Part shown: positions 18,203 through 26,474 of the stretch, piece after piece
Layout of the letters: each line of letters opens with the position of its first letter
Numbering within the stretch: the first letter of the stretch is position 1
Assembly (NCBI RefSeq): GCF_000507765.1
Contig: NZ_KI669401.1
Coordinates: 62,001 to 126,000 of the forward strand
From: Streptococcus parasanguinis CC87K
GTDB lineage: Bacteria > Bacillota > Bacilli > Lactobacillales > Streptococcaceae
DNA length: 64,000 nt
Direction: 5' to 3'
Notes under the pieces: generated by a model
Told to the model about the DNA's origin: nothing
What the model saw: only the letters and a program-made list of their open reading frames with translations
The model's database searches: none
Program-made: the position numbers and the translations under genes

Positions 18203-18339
18203 GAGACTTCCGCAGTGAGAAAAGAGTCTGAAACGGTATCATTTCAGACTCTCGGGAGATTTGAGACAGTAGGCTCAAATATTAGGTATGGAATCCCAAA
18301 GGGATTCGCTACCGTCCGTCCTCACCCAAGGAAGGTCTC
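18203..18339 (-). repeat. Cloverleaf (BOX-like) element, copy B (most diverged)
   Basis: Inverted relative to A. Read on the minus strand the same plan holds with different stems: GGTA-gc-GAATCCC/GGGATTC-ca-TACC; ATTTGAG/CTCAAAT; GAGTCTGAAA/TTTCAGACTC; outer GTGAG/CTCAC and TTCC/GGAA extended by GAGAC/GTCTC. The loop CTACTGT replaces CTAAGGT. Both arms of each stem changed together relative to copy A. Confidence 0.8.
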
Positions 18340-18352
18340 AAATTATATTTTC

Positions 18353-18559
18353 CTATTCATCCGGCCGGTATTCTAGGATATCTCCTGGCTGGCAGTCGAG
18401 TTCTTTGCAGATGGCTTCAAGGGTGGTGAAGCGGATGGCTTTGGCCTTGCCGGTTTTGAGGATGGAGAGGTTGGCTGTGGTGATGCCGATTTTGTCGGCT
18501 AGCTCGTTGGATTTCATCTTTCGCTTGGCTAGCATGACATCTAGATTGACGATAATCAT
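18353..18559 (-). CDS. Small XRE-family (Cro/CI-like) regulator
   Basis: A 68-residue single-domain helix-turn-helix protein (KSNELADKIGITTANLSILKTGKAKAIRFTTLEAICKEL), the compact YozG-like type. It has a strong TAAGGAGG ribosome binding site overlapping the end of the upstream membrane gene on the same strand. In Bacillus and streptococci such a protein is typically paired with a DUF2975 membrane protein, as here. Target genes are unknown; an inverted repeat in the pair's own promoter suggests autoregulation. Confidence 0.88.
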   Translation of the reverse strand: MIIVNLDVMLAKRKMKSNELADKIGITTANLSILKTGKAKAIRFTTLEAICKELDCQPGDILEYRPDE

Positions 18560-18569
18560 GGCAACCTCC

Positions 18570-19091
18570 TTAAATGGTTAGCTCATTTTCTTCAGCAATC
18601 TCAATACCTCTCTCTAAAATCTTGCCAGAGACCCAGACGATTGGAACGGCAAGGAGAAGCCCTGTGTTAAAGGTAAATTGGAAAGTGAAGGGAAGGAGAT
18701 AAGCATTTCCACTGGTTTCAAGTGTGCCAGACATAAAGGACAAGACCAAGAGAATCTTCCAAGCTCGGTTGCAAAGATCAATGTTAGAGTGAGAAAAGAT
18801 CTTTTCTTGGTAGAGATTTTGGAGGAAGCTGCGAATGGTGATGAGAAGGTAAATATAGATAGCGCTTGAGGCTAGTGGGAAGAGCAGCTGCCAGAGAGGT
18901 TGCGGATGTTTGGGGAAGAGTTGGATGCCATTCACATCAAAGGACAAGCGTCCAGTTTGAATGAGATCTTTAAACACTCCCATCCGTGAAAGCAGGTGGA
19001 CGACCAGTGCAGCCACAGTCATAAAGCCACAGAAGTAAATGAAAGCCGTCAAGACTTCAATGACATTTTTTAAGGTTTTTGAGTTTTTCAT
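18570..19091 (-). CDS. DUF2975 membrane protein
   Basis: A 173-residue integral membrane protein with four predicted membrane segments (around residues 12-33, 60-82, 108-126 and 138-158) and a short soluble loop. The pattern and its pairing with a small XRE regulator ten bases downstream fit the DUF2975 family, whose function is unknown. Start ATG at 19091 has AAGGAGG upstream on the minus strand. It is the first gene of a two-gene operon. Confidence 0.85.
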   Translation of the reverse strand: MKNSKTLKNVIEVLTAFIYFCGFMTVAALVVHLLSRMGVFKDLIQTGRLSFDVNGIQLFPKHPQPLWQLLFPLASSAIYIYLLITIRSFLQNLYQEKIFSHSNIDLCNRAWKILLVLSFMSGTLETSGNAYLLPFTFQFTFNTGLLLAVPIVWVSGKILERGIEIAEENELTI

Positions 19092-19128
19092 CGCAAGCCT
19101 CCTTGAAGTTTATTTATTTTTCACTTAT

Positions 19129-19178
19129 AGTATACTCTTTATAAAAAAATAGTCAATAAAAAAGTATCGAAAAACGAT
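19129..19178 (-). promoter_or_regulatory. Promoter and inverted repeat of the DUF2975/XRE operon
   Basis: On the minus strand TTGACT (19151-19156) and TATACT (19129-19134) are 16 bases apart. Just upstream lies TATCGTTTTTCGATA, a near-perfect inverted repeat (about 19164-19178) that could be the XRE operator. Function inferred. Confidence 0.6.
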
Positions 19179-19277
19179 AAAAAAATAACGATAAACAAAA
19201 TATTATTTTTGAGAAACAGGTATTCTCTGCTAAGACTAGTCAGTTTAAACCTGGAAAACCACTACATAGAGGGGAAT

Positions 19278-19306
19278 TTTACTATACTTTCGATTTAGGG
19301 TATACT
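19278..19306 (+). promoter_or_regulatory. Promoter of the DUF6287 gene
   Basis: TTTACT (19278-19283), 17 bases, TATACT (19301-19306); ATGGAGG precedes the start at 19340. Confidence 0.6.
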
Positions 19307-19339
19307 AGTGTAAAGATCTTATTCCATGGAGGTAGTAAA

Positions 19340-20602
19340 ATGAATCTTAAGTGGAAGAAAAAATACCTGGGGCCGATTTTGGGGCTGGTCGGAGCAGTTG
19401 TTCTGATCGGAGGAGTTTATCTCTACTCTAGCTCCAACATCCAACCAGACCATCAAAAGGAATTTAACCAGACTAGCAAGAAGGTCACCAAGCCAAAGGA
19501 AAAAGCTATTGACCTGAGTGGTGACTATGTCTCTAATGAACGGGATGAAGCCAAAATCGAGAAAAAAGGCAAGGCCTGGAAGATCGATTACCAAACAGCT
19601 GACGGCAAGGTATCCGCTGAATTTAGCACGGATTGGAAGGTCGAAGGGTCTAATAAAGTTTCGACAGGCAAGATGAAAAAGTCCGATGGCAATACAGACT
19701 TTACAGTCACTGTTCGTGTCTTTAAATACAAGACAGATAAGAAGCCTTTGATCACGGTCACCATGTCTGACAAAAATCCCGACCACGAGATGGTCTTTGC
19801 CAATCGGGAGGATTTTTTCAAATCGACAGATCCAAATGATGTCGTCCTTGATGGCAATCTCTCACCGTTTGAAGGTGCTTATTCCAATGATACCTATGAA
19901 AAGGAAATCGCAGATTCCGGTTTTAAACTTTATGGCTATACTCCAGAAGAATATTACCAAAACAAGACCAATGCCTTTCCAAGTATTGTAAATGGGGAGA
20001 CTGGCTGGACTTTCTGGAGTGGAGGCACTCGGGCAAGTTACTTGTTCAATAAAGAAAAAGAGCCCAAGAAGCGAAAAGGCTATTATGAAGTTTATTTCAC
20101 AGGGGCAAATGCGACTGCGATCCAAGGGCAGGAACAAACCTTGTACTTGATCCCAGCGGGTGTGACAGGTCCTGACGGAGTAGCTTCCCAAGAACGTCGG
20201 ATTCTCTTTGGTGACGTGGCCTACCGTGATTACCATCTAGAGTGGTGGAAAGCTTACCCACAACCGAAAAAAGAGAAAGACTTGGATATTGCGGCTATTA
20301 ACGGAGGAGACTTCTCAAGCTTAGCTGGAACCTGGCGCAATGGCAAGGGGGCTGAAATCGTCATCCAAGCAGACGGAAAAGTCAAGGGCCAAGGCAGCCT
20401 CAAGGCTGTTGCAGATTCGGATAAGAAGAGCAAGATTCCTTATGTTGAGATGAAGATGGGGGAGACTGGTGCTGCGATTGGACTTCTGAAAATCGGTTTC
20501 CAAAATCCAGATGGAGACCAGTCTGATACCAGCAAGCCACGTCTAGTGGTCACTCAATCTGCAGGCAACTACCCGGCTGATCAATATTTCTACCGTCAAT
20601 AA
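19340..20602 (+). CDS. Membrane-anchored extracellular DUF6287 protein
   Basis: A 420-residue protein with a basic N-terminus and one hydrophobic segment (residues 12-29), lacking a lipobox, so probably N-terminally anchored with an extracellular body. The C-terminal segment (AAINGGDFSSLAGTWRNGKG, about residue 315 on) is the DUF6287 domain common in streptococcal surface proteins. The central part contains a DUF4767-like region (GETGWTFWSGGTRASY), which I assign loosely. Function unknown. It is 16 bases upstream of the oxidoreductase gene and may share its transcript. Confidence 0.78.
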   Translation: MNLKWKKKYLGPILGLVGAVVLIGGVYLYSSSNIQPDHQKEFNQTSKKVTKPKEKAIDLSGDYVSNERDEAKIEKKGKAWKIDYQTADGKVSAEFSTDWKVEGSNKVSTGKMKKSDGNTDFTVTVRVFKYKTDKKPLITVTMSDKNPDHEMVFANREDFFKSTDPNDVVLDGNLSPFEGAYSNDTYEKEIADSGFKLYGYTPEEYYQNKTNAFPSIVNGETGWTFWSGGTRASYLFNKEKEPKKRKGYYEVYFTGANATAIQGQEQTLYLIPAGVTGPDGVASQERRILFGDVAYRDYHLEWWKAYPQPKKEKDLDIAAINGGDFSSLAGTWRNGKGAEIVIQADGKVKGQGSLKAVADSDKKSKIPYVEMKMGETGAAIGLLKIGFQNPDGDQSDTSKPRLVVTQSAGNYPADQYFYRQ

Positions 20603-20618
20603 AAAAGGAGATTAAACC

Positions 20619-21602
20619 ATGGGCTATCACATCAACTATAAGTGGGCGAGTCTTGGAACAGGCGTTATTGCCAATGAATTGGCGCAAGCCCTTGAAGCGC
20701 TTGGTGGGAAACTCTATTCCGTTGCCAATCGTACCTATGACAAGGGGGTAGCCTTCGCTGAAAAATACGGGATCGAAAAGGTTTATAAAGAGATTGATGA
20801 AGTCTTTGAAGACCCTGAAGTGGATATCATCTATATCTCAACGCCTCACAATACTCATATCCAGTATCTTCGTAAGGCCCTCGCAGCTGGCAAGCACGTG
20901 CTCTGCGAAAAGTCCATCACCCTCAACAGTGAGGAATTGGCAGAAGCGATAAAGCTTGCTGAAGAAAACCATGTCAAACTAGCAGAAGCCATGACCATTT
21001 TCCATATGCCTATTTATCGGAAACTCTCTGAAATTGTAGCAAGTGGCAAGCTGGGACCCCTTAAGGTTATCCAGATGAACTTCGGTTCCTATAAGGAATA
21101 CGACATGACCAACCGCTTTTTCAATCGCAATCTGGCAGGTGGAGCTCTACTGGACATCGGTGTCTATGCCCTGTCTTTCGTACGTTGGTTTATGACGTCA
21201 CAGCCGACAGAGATGGTTTCACAGGTCAAGCTGGCACCGACTGGTGTCGATGAGCAAGCGGGGATCCTTCTTACGAATCGTGAAGGGGAAATGGCAACGG
21301 TGACGCTGAGTCTTCACGCCAAACAACCGAAACGTGGGACGATCGCTTATGACAAGGGCTATATCGAACTCTACGAATACCCGCGTGGGCAAAAAGCGGT
21401 CATCACCTATACGGAAGATGGATCACAAGAAGTGATCGAAGCAGGAGAAACCGCTAAAGCCCTCCAGTATGAAGTCCTTGATATGGAAGCAGCAGTCGCA
21501 GGAAGGGAAAATCATCTCTACCTAAACTACAGCCGTGATGTCATGGACCTCATGACTCAACTCCGCAAAGACTGGGGCTTGGTTTACCCAGAAGAAGAAT
21601 AG
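20619..21602 (+). CDS. Gfo/Idh/MocA-family NAD(P)-dependent oxidoreductase
   Basis: A 327-residue dehydrogenase with an N-terminal Rossmann fold (SLGTGVIANELAQAL) and the family motif GKHVLCEKSITLN (the Lys of EK(P/S) is catalytic). The C-terminal alpha/beta domain includes GGALLDIGVYALSF. It resembles the dihydrodiol-dehydrogenase-like group common in streptococci. The substrate is unknown. It starts 16 bases after the DUF6287 gene behind AAAAAGGAG, and a family-R2 repeat follows as probable terminator. Confidence 0.88.
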   Translation: MGYHINYKWASLGTGVIANELAQALEALGGKLYSVANRTYDKGVAFAEKYGIEKVYKEIDEVFEDPEVDIIYISTPHNTHIQYLRKALAAGKHVLCEKSITLNSEELAEAIKLAEENHVKLAEAMTIFHMPIYRKLSEIVASGKLGPLKVIQMNFGSYKEYDMTNRFFNRNLAGGALLDIGVYALSFVRWFMTSQPTEMVSQVKLAPTGVDEQAGILLTNREGEMATVTLSLHAKQPKRGTIAYDKGYIELYEYPRGQKAVITYTEDGSQEVIEAGETAKALQYEVLDMEAAVAGRENHLYLNYSRDVMDLMTQLRKDWGLVYPEEE

Positions 21603-21612
21603 GAGTCGGAAA

Positions 21613-21793
21613 AGAGGCTGGGACAAAAGTCCTAGCCTCTCAATTATTTTTGGATTGTCGAGCAAGACGCAGTGGTTGAGTGGGCTCTACTACGCTTATT
21701 TCATCAGCTTTTACAGCCCTACTCAATTGTGCGGAGGTGGGACGATGAAATCGAATTCTAACGAATTACCGATTTCTGTCCCACTCTCTTTTT
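21613..21793 (+). repeat. Intergenic repeat family R2, copy 2
   Basis: Same 180-base plan as copy 1, with the 5' GAGGCTGGGAC hairpin and the 3' TGTCCCACTCTC end followed by T7. In this copy the long central stem TTGAGTGGGCT / AGCCCTACTCAA is complete. It lies 10 bases after the oxidoreductase stop. Confidence 0.85.
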
Positions 21794-21869
21794 TTACTGC
21801 AAGGAAGGCTCGTGGAGTCTAGGCAACTGTTAGTCTCTAGCATTAAAAGGAAAAAAATGTAAAAAAGGC

Positions 21870-21898
21870 TTGACAAAGCAAATGATTAGCAGTATTAT
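21870..21898 (+). promoter_or_regulatory. Promoter of the adcAII-pht operon
   Basis: TTGACA (21870-21875), 17 bases, TATTAT (21893-21898). The end of the -10 touches the first AdcR-type palindrome. Confidence 0.85.
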
Positions 21899-21933
21899 TA
21901 ACTAGTTAATTAACTGATTAATAAACTAGTTAA
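21898..21933 (+). promoter_or_regulatory. Three tandem AdcR zinc-repressor boxes
   Basis: Box 1 TTAACTAGTTAA (21898-21909) is a perfect palindrome matching the AdcR consensus TTAACYRGTTAA; box 2 TTAACTGATTAA (21910-21921) and box 3 TAAACTAGTTAA (21922-21933) are near matches. They lie back to back from the -10 to about 20 bases before the start codon. Zinc-bound AdcR would block transcription here. Confidence 0.88.
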
Positions 21934-21956
21934 CGAAAATGAAAAAGAGGTGAAGG

Positions 21957-22892
21957 ATGAATTGGAGAAGAATGAAGGTTCTGGGACTCTTGTTTCTCGG
22001 TTTCTTTCTGCTGACAGCTTGTGGAAGTCAAGGAAATGCGGGCAAGCCCCCTTCTAAAAAAGGTCTTAAAATTGTCACGAGTTTTTATCCTATCTATGCC
22101 CTGGTCAAGGAAATCTCTGGCGATCAAAATGACATCTGGATGGTTCAGTCAGGTGCAGGGATCCATGATTATGAACCCTCAACCAAGGAAGTAGCCCAGA
22201 TCTATGATGCGGATGTATTTGTCTATCATTCTCAGACCCTGGAATCTTGGGCCGGTCGCTTAGATCCTAATCTTCAAGGTTCCAAGTTGCGAGTGATCGA
22301 AGGTAGCCAAGGAATGACCCTTGATAAGGTGGCTGGATTAGAGGATGTCGAGGCTGGTCAGGGAAAAGAAGCCAAGCACTTGTATGATCCGCATACTTGG
22401 TTGGATCCTGTAAAAATCGCAGAGGAAGGAAAGATCATCGCCCAACGTTTGGGAGAGATCGATCCAAAGAACAAGGAACTCTATCAGGCCAATGCTCAAA
22501 AGCTTGAAAAGCGCTGTGAGGAACTAGTAGCTCACTACCAGCCTCTCTTTGACAAGGCCAAGCAAAAGACTTTTGTGACCCAGCATACGGCCTTTTCTTA
22601 TCTGGCCAAACGCTTTGGTCTCAAGCAGTTAGGGATTGCAGGGATTTCCCCAGAGCAAGAACCAACCGCTCGGCAATTGGCCGAGATCCAGCAGTTTGTC
22701 AAAGACTACAAGGTGAAAACGATCTTTGTGGAAAAGCACACGTCGTCAAAAGTGGCAGATAGCATTGCCAAGGCAACAGGGGCGCGTGTCAAGGTCCTGG
22801 ATCCACTGGAAGCCGATCCACAAAACGATAAGGATCTATTAGAAAATTTAGAAGAAAATATGGCAACTTTGGCCAAGGAATTAGAGGAGTAA
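21957..22892 (+). CDS. adcA2: Zinc-binding lipoprotein AdcAII/Lmb
   Basis: A 311-residue metal-binding lipoprotein of the cluster A-I family that hands zinc to the AdcBC permease encoded elsewhere. Lipobox LLTAC with Cys22; zinc ligands in the expected positions are H70 (GIHDYEPS), H146 (DPHTWLD), H210 (TQHTAF) and E285. It lacks the His-rich loop and C-terminal extension of AdcA, as expected for AdcAII/Lmb/LmB. Its promoter carries three AdcR boxes and it is followed seven bases later by a histidine-triad gene, the usual streptococcal pairing. Confidence 0.93.
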   Translation: MNWRRMKVLGLLFLGFFLLTACGSQGNAGKPPSKKGLKIVTSFYPIYALVKEISGDQNDIWMVQSGAGIHDYEPSTKEVAQIYDADVFVYHSQTLESWAGRLDPNLQGSKLRVIEGSQGMTLDKVAGLEDVEAGQGKEAKHLYDPHTWLDPVKIAEEGKIIAQRLGEIDPKNKELYQANAQKLEKRCEELVAHYQPLFDKAKQKTFVTQHTAFSYLAKRFGLKQLGIAGISPEQEPTARQLAEIQQFVKDYKVKTIFVEKHTSSKVADSIAKATGARVKVLDPLEADPQNDKDLLENLEENMATLAKELEE

Positions 22893-22899
22893 AACAAGA

Positions 22900-25800
22900 A
22901 TGAAGAAAAAGGGAACGATTGGAATTGTAGCGACCTTGGGGCTAGGACTTTGTGCCTATGCGCTCAGTCAGCAACCACAAGTCAAGGAAGAGAGAAAGAA
23001 TCAGATTCAGTATTTGCAAGCGGACAAGAAATCGTCATCGTCTGCCTCAAGTAAAAAGGAAGACAGCATCGAAGCGGTCAATGCCAAGGAAAAGACCCAG
23101 GCAGAGCAGATTGTCATCAAGATTACAGATGAAGGCTTTGTCACTTCTCATGGGGATCATTTTCATTACTACAGCGGCAAGGTCCCATTTGATGCCATCT
23201 TTAGTGAAGAGTTGATTTTGCGGGATCCAACTTATCAGCTGCAAGAAGCGGATATCGTGAGCAAGGTCAAGGATGGCTATATCATCAAACGCGCTGGGAA
23301 ATACTATCTCTACTTAAAGGATGCCCAACATACAGTCAATGTGCGCTCGATCGAAGAGATCGCCCAACAACAAAAAGGAGGCACCAAAGAAGAAGGGGAA
23401 ACGGGATCGGTGCAAGCGAGCTCCTCGCACAAGGCAGGCAAGACCCGTGACTTCCGTCAACCGAGTCAAGCGCTGAAAGAAGGAAAGACCCTTGAGATGC
23501 TGACGGCTAAGAACCATACAGGTGGTGGCTACCGTACGGACGATGGTTATATCTTTAGCCCTGGAGATGTCATTTCAGATACAGGGGACGGCTTTATTGT
23601 ACCCCATGGCGGCCATTTCCATTATATTCCAAAGAGTGCCTTATCTGCTGGAGAGTTAGCAGCAGCCCTCTCTGTCTTAGGTGGTCAAGCTGGCCATCAG
23701 GCTGGAAACTCACGCCTAGCTGGAGCAAGTACAGAACAAGGGCAAGGAACTCCAGATCAGGCCTCTCCAAACCTTGGGAAGCAAGCGAGCAACCAGCCAT
23801 CAGTCAGTCCAACTAATACACAGACGACACCAACGACTTCTAAACCGGCTACCTCTAAACCGAGTCCAAGCCTGAGCAATCTAATCGAAGAATTGCAGAA
23901 AGCCCCGTTGTCTTCTCGTCATGTGGAGTCTGATGGTTCTGTCTTTGATCCAAGCAAGATTACCAAGTGGACCGATCAAGGGATTGTCTACCCTCATGGG
24001 GATCATTTCCACTTTATCCCATACAGCTCTCTATCGCCTTTAGAGCGTGAGTTGGCGCGACAATTCCAATTGCTTCGTGCTCAAGGAACTAGTAGTCCAA
24101 CCGAAACAAACCCAAGCTTGCCTTCAAATCCAAGCACAAAACCAGTTGAACATGAGCATGATCATGAGCATGGCGACAGTCACGAGCACGAAGAGGAGCA
24201 CGATCATGGTTTCCACGCAGACAAGGTCATCAGCAAGGATGAGGAAGGCTATATGGTCGCTCATGGCAACCATGCCCACTATTTCTATAAAAAGGACCTC
24301 TCTCCTCAAGAGATTGCAGCAGCAGAGGCAACTCTGGCAGGTAAGAAAGAAGAGGACAAGGGGCAGCCACTGACAGATGATGTTGCGACCTATTCTCGTG
24401 ATGCCTCAGATGAGGAAAAGATCCAGTACATCAGCAAGACCTATGGTGTCCCTCGTGAGGCCATTAAGATTTCCAATGGTTTCTTTGTCTTTAACAATCC
24501 AGACCAAGAATACGATCCGACCCACATCCATCCTTATGCTGTTCGTAAGGAACATGTCCGGATCCCACTTGAAACTGGCAATCCTGAACTAGACTTTATC
24601 AATGAACTCTATGCAACAGCGCTTCGTTCGGGGATTTCTCCTTATAGCCTCCAGATTGAAAATGGTCAGTTTGTCATCCCGCATGGCGATCACAACCACT
24701 ACATCAAGGTGAGATCAGCGGGACTAGCAGACTACTTAGCACATCGCCTTCCTACCATCCAATCGCCTTACAAAAAAGGAGACTTGGATAAAAAAGCAGT
24801 AGAGGACAGGGTCAACCAACTTTTAGCAGAAAGCCGAACTCTTTACGCTTCTGATCCATTGCAGCAACGACGGATTGAGCTCATCTTGGGCCACTTCTTG
24901 GAAAACGTCAAGAGTTTCCCAAGCAACTCGACGGAAGGCTATCTAGCCAGTCTCAAACAGGTTGATGATCAGTATATTCATGCGACCCAAGCGGTCAAAC
25001 CAAAAGAAGAGACAGCCCTAGATCGTCGTTACCAAGAATTGCTGGAACAAGTGCGCTTGCTAGATACAGAGGCCTTCCAATTGAAGAAGGAAGAGTTGGT
25101 CTCTCAACTGCAGGAAGCCTATACTGCCAAGGACAGCAAGCGTATAGAGCAGGAAGGGAAGCTATTAGAAGCTGTTCAGGAGATGCAAGATCGGACGGGT
25201 GTGACATCTGTCGACTACCTCAAGTATTTCTACCAAAGCTTGAGCGATGCGCGCTTGACACCAGAACTCCGCACCAAGGCGGCAGATCTAGCCTTGAAGC
25301 TCTACCGAGCTCAAGCCTTTGAAGAAGCTTGGGATTCCAAGTCTCACTTTATGGAGCTCTACCAAACTAAGCAAGCTATTGACCAGCTCTTCTCCCAAGA
25401 AAAAGGCCAAACCTATCCTATTGAAAAAACAGTTTTGGATCAAAAAGGAAGTCAAGCCCCATCTTACAACGTAGAGGTTTATGATTTCCTCAAAGGCTTG
25501 TATGGAGAGTTGGATAAGGCAACAGAAGCTCGTCAACAGAACAAGATTCTGACAGCTCTCTTAGAGCAAATCCAGTCGCTCTTGCCACAAGTCGAAGACC
25601 AAGGCAAACGAACTGCTTTTGAAGCAGGCTTGGCTCAACTTGGAAAAGAATCTGATCCAGACAAGGCTATTCCAAGTGGGGAAGCACTTCTACGCGAAAT
25701 CAGTGATAGTATTGAAAAGCAAAAACAGAAGCAAACCGAAGAGCCTCAAATTGGGGATGTCGCTCTTTATCAACAGCTCTATAATCAATTGATGGCCCTA

Positions 25801-26136
25801 CACCAACAATTGCAGGACAAGGGGGCTAGTGATGCGGTATTTGATCGCTTAGAAGCTCTCTTTGACCAATTGGCTAATCCAAAGAGTGATAAAGCAGCCT
25901 TACTACAGGCCATCCAAGCCTTCCAGGCAGAGTTGGCAGCTGCGCCATCTACAAGCGAAGCGGGCAAACCAGCTACCACGGTTGAAACACCTGTCGCTAC
26001 AGAAACTCCGGTGGAAAAAGAAGCAGCAGCTTCAGAAGGAAGCAAGCCTGCCACAACTGAGACAGAAACAGAGCCTGCAAGCGCAGCTGTAACAGAAGAA
26101 AGCACGCCAGATGCTCCATCTCCTCAGAACCAATAG
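22900..26136 (+). CDS. Pneumococcal-type histidine triad surface protein (Pht)
   Basis: A 1078-residue zinc-binding surface protein with an N-terminal hydrophobic signal segment (residues 5-23). HxxHxH triads are seen at 84-89, 236-241, 366-371, 455-460 and 595-600, with a degenerate HIH at 542-544, and a His/Glu/Asp-rich stretch at 418-439 beside the fourth triad. Between triads 2 and 3 is a Ser/Thr/Pro/Gln linker. The C-terminal half is helical and Gln/Glu-rich, ending in a Thr/Ala/Pro-rich tail with no LPxTG motif. It is co-transcribed with adcAII, consistent with storing zinc for that lipoprotein; Pht proteins also bind complement regulators in pneumococcus. Confidence 0.92.
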   Translation: MKKKGTIGIVATLGLGLCAYALSQQPQVKEERKNQIQYLQADKKSSSSASSKKEDSIEAVNAKEKTQAEQIVIKITDEGFVTSHGDHFHYYSGKVPFDAIFSEELILRDPTYQLQEADIVSKVKDGYIIKRAGKYYLYLKDAQHTVNVRSIEEIAQQQKGGTKEEGETGSVQASSSHKAGKTRDFRQPSQALKEGKTLEMLTAKNHTGGGYRTDDGYIFSPGDVISDTGDGFIVPHGGHFHYIPKSALSAGELAAALSVLGGQAGHQAGNSRLAGASTEQGQGTPDQASPNLGKQASNQPSVSPTNTQTTPTTSKPATSKPSPSLSNLIEELQKAPLSSRHVESDGSVFDPSKITKWTDQGIVYPHGDHFHFIPYSSLSPLERELARQFQLLRAQGTSSPTETNPSLPSNPSTKPVEHEHDHEHGDSHEHEEEHDHGFHADKVISKDEEGYMVAHGNHAHYFYKKDLSPQEIAAAEATLAGKKEEDKGQPLTDDVATYSRDASDEEKIQYISKTYGVPREAIKISNGFFVFNNPDQEYDPTHIHPYAVRKEHVRIPLETGNPELDFINELYATALRSGISPYSLQIENGQFVIPHGDHNHYIKVRSAGLADYLAHRLPTIQSPYKKGDLDKKAVEDRVNQLLAESRTLYASDPLQQRRIELILGHFLENVKSFPSNSTEGYLASLKQVDDQYIHATQAVKPKEETALDRRYQELLEQVRLLDTEAFQLKKEELVSQLQEAYTAKDSKRIEQEGKLLEAVQEMQDRTGVTSVDYLKYFYQSLSDARLTPELRTKAADLALKLYRAQAFEEAWDSKSHFMELYQTKQAIDQLFSQEKGQTYPIEKTVLDQKGSQAPSYNVEVYDFLKGLYGELDKATEARQQNKILTALLEQIQSLLPQVEDQGKRTAFEAGLAQLGKESDPDKAIPSGEALLREISDSIEKQKQKQTEEPQIGDVALYQQLYNQLMALHQQLQDKGASDAVFDRLEALFDQLANPKSDKAALLQAIQAFQAELAAAPSTSEAGKPATTVETPVATETPVEKEAAASEGSKPATTETETEPASAAVTEESTPDAPSPQNQ

Positions 26137-26147
26137 AAAATAGAAAA

Positions 26148-26172
26148 GCATCTGAAAGGAAATTTCAGATGC
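26148..26172 (+). terminator. Hairpin after pht
   Basis: GCATCTGAAA / TTTCAGATGC perfect 10-base stem with five-base loop, followed by only a short T-rich stretch (TTGAATTT). Confidence 0.6.
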
Positions 26173-26196
26173 TTGAATTTGAAAAAATCTTCTTAA

Positions 26197-26327
26197 GACT
26201 TTCCTAAGGTGAGTACGGACGTCAGCGAACTTCATAGAAGTTCCATGACTTAGTTTTGAGCCTAAGGTCTCAAAACTCCCGAGTGCTTGAAATATTATTT
26301 CAAGCACTTTTCTCACGGCGGAAAGTC
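26197..26327 (+). repeat. Cloverleaf (BOX-like) element, copy C
   Basis: Outer arms GACTTTCC / GGAAAGTC (copy D and E have GAAACTTTCC / GGAAAGTTTC). Hairpin 2 is GTTTTGAG/CTCAAAAC instead of the TATTGAG pair of copies A and D; hairpin 3 is GTGCTTGAAA/TTTCAAGCAC. Hairpin 1 loop is ATA rather than GAA. 26328-26474 holds no recognisable gene. Confidence 0.85.
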
Positions 26328-26474
26328 CAAAGTAGACATGGATAACTAATAACATATAATTTTTCTTTGCAGAATATCTTGTATTATTTTTGTAAAGAGT
26401 GGTTTATCAATGTCCTGTACGCTTGAAGTTATTTATTCAGATGCTTTTTGCGTGAAGAGGTCAGTAGTTGAGCA

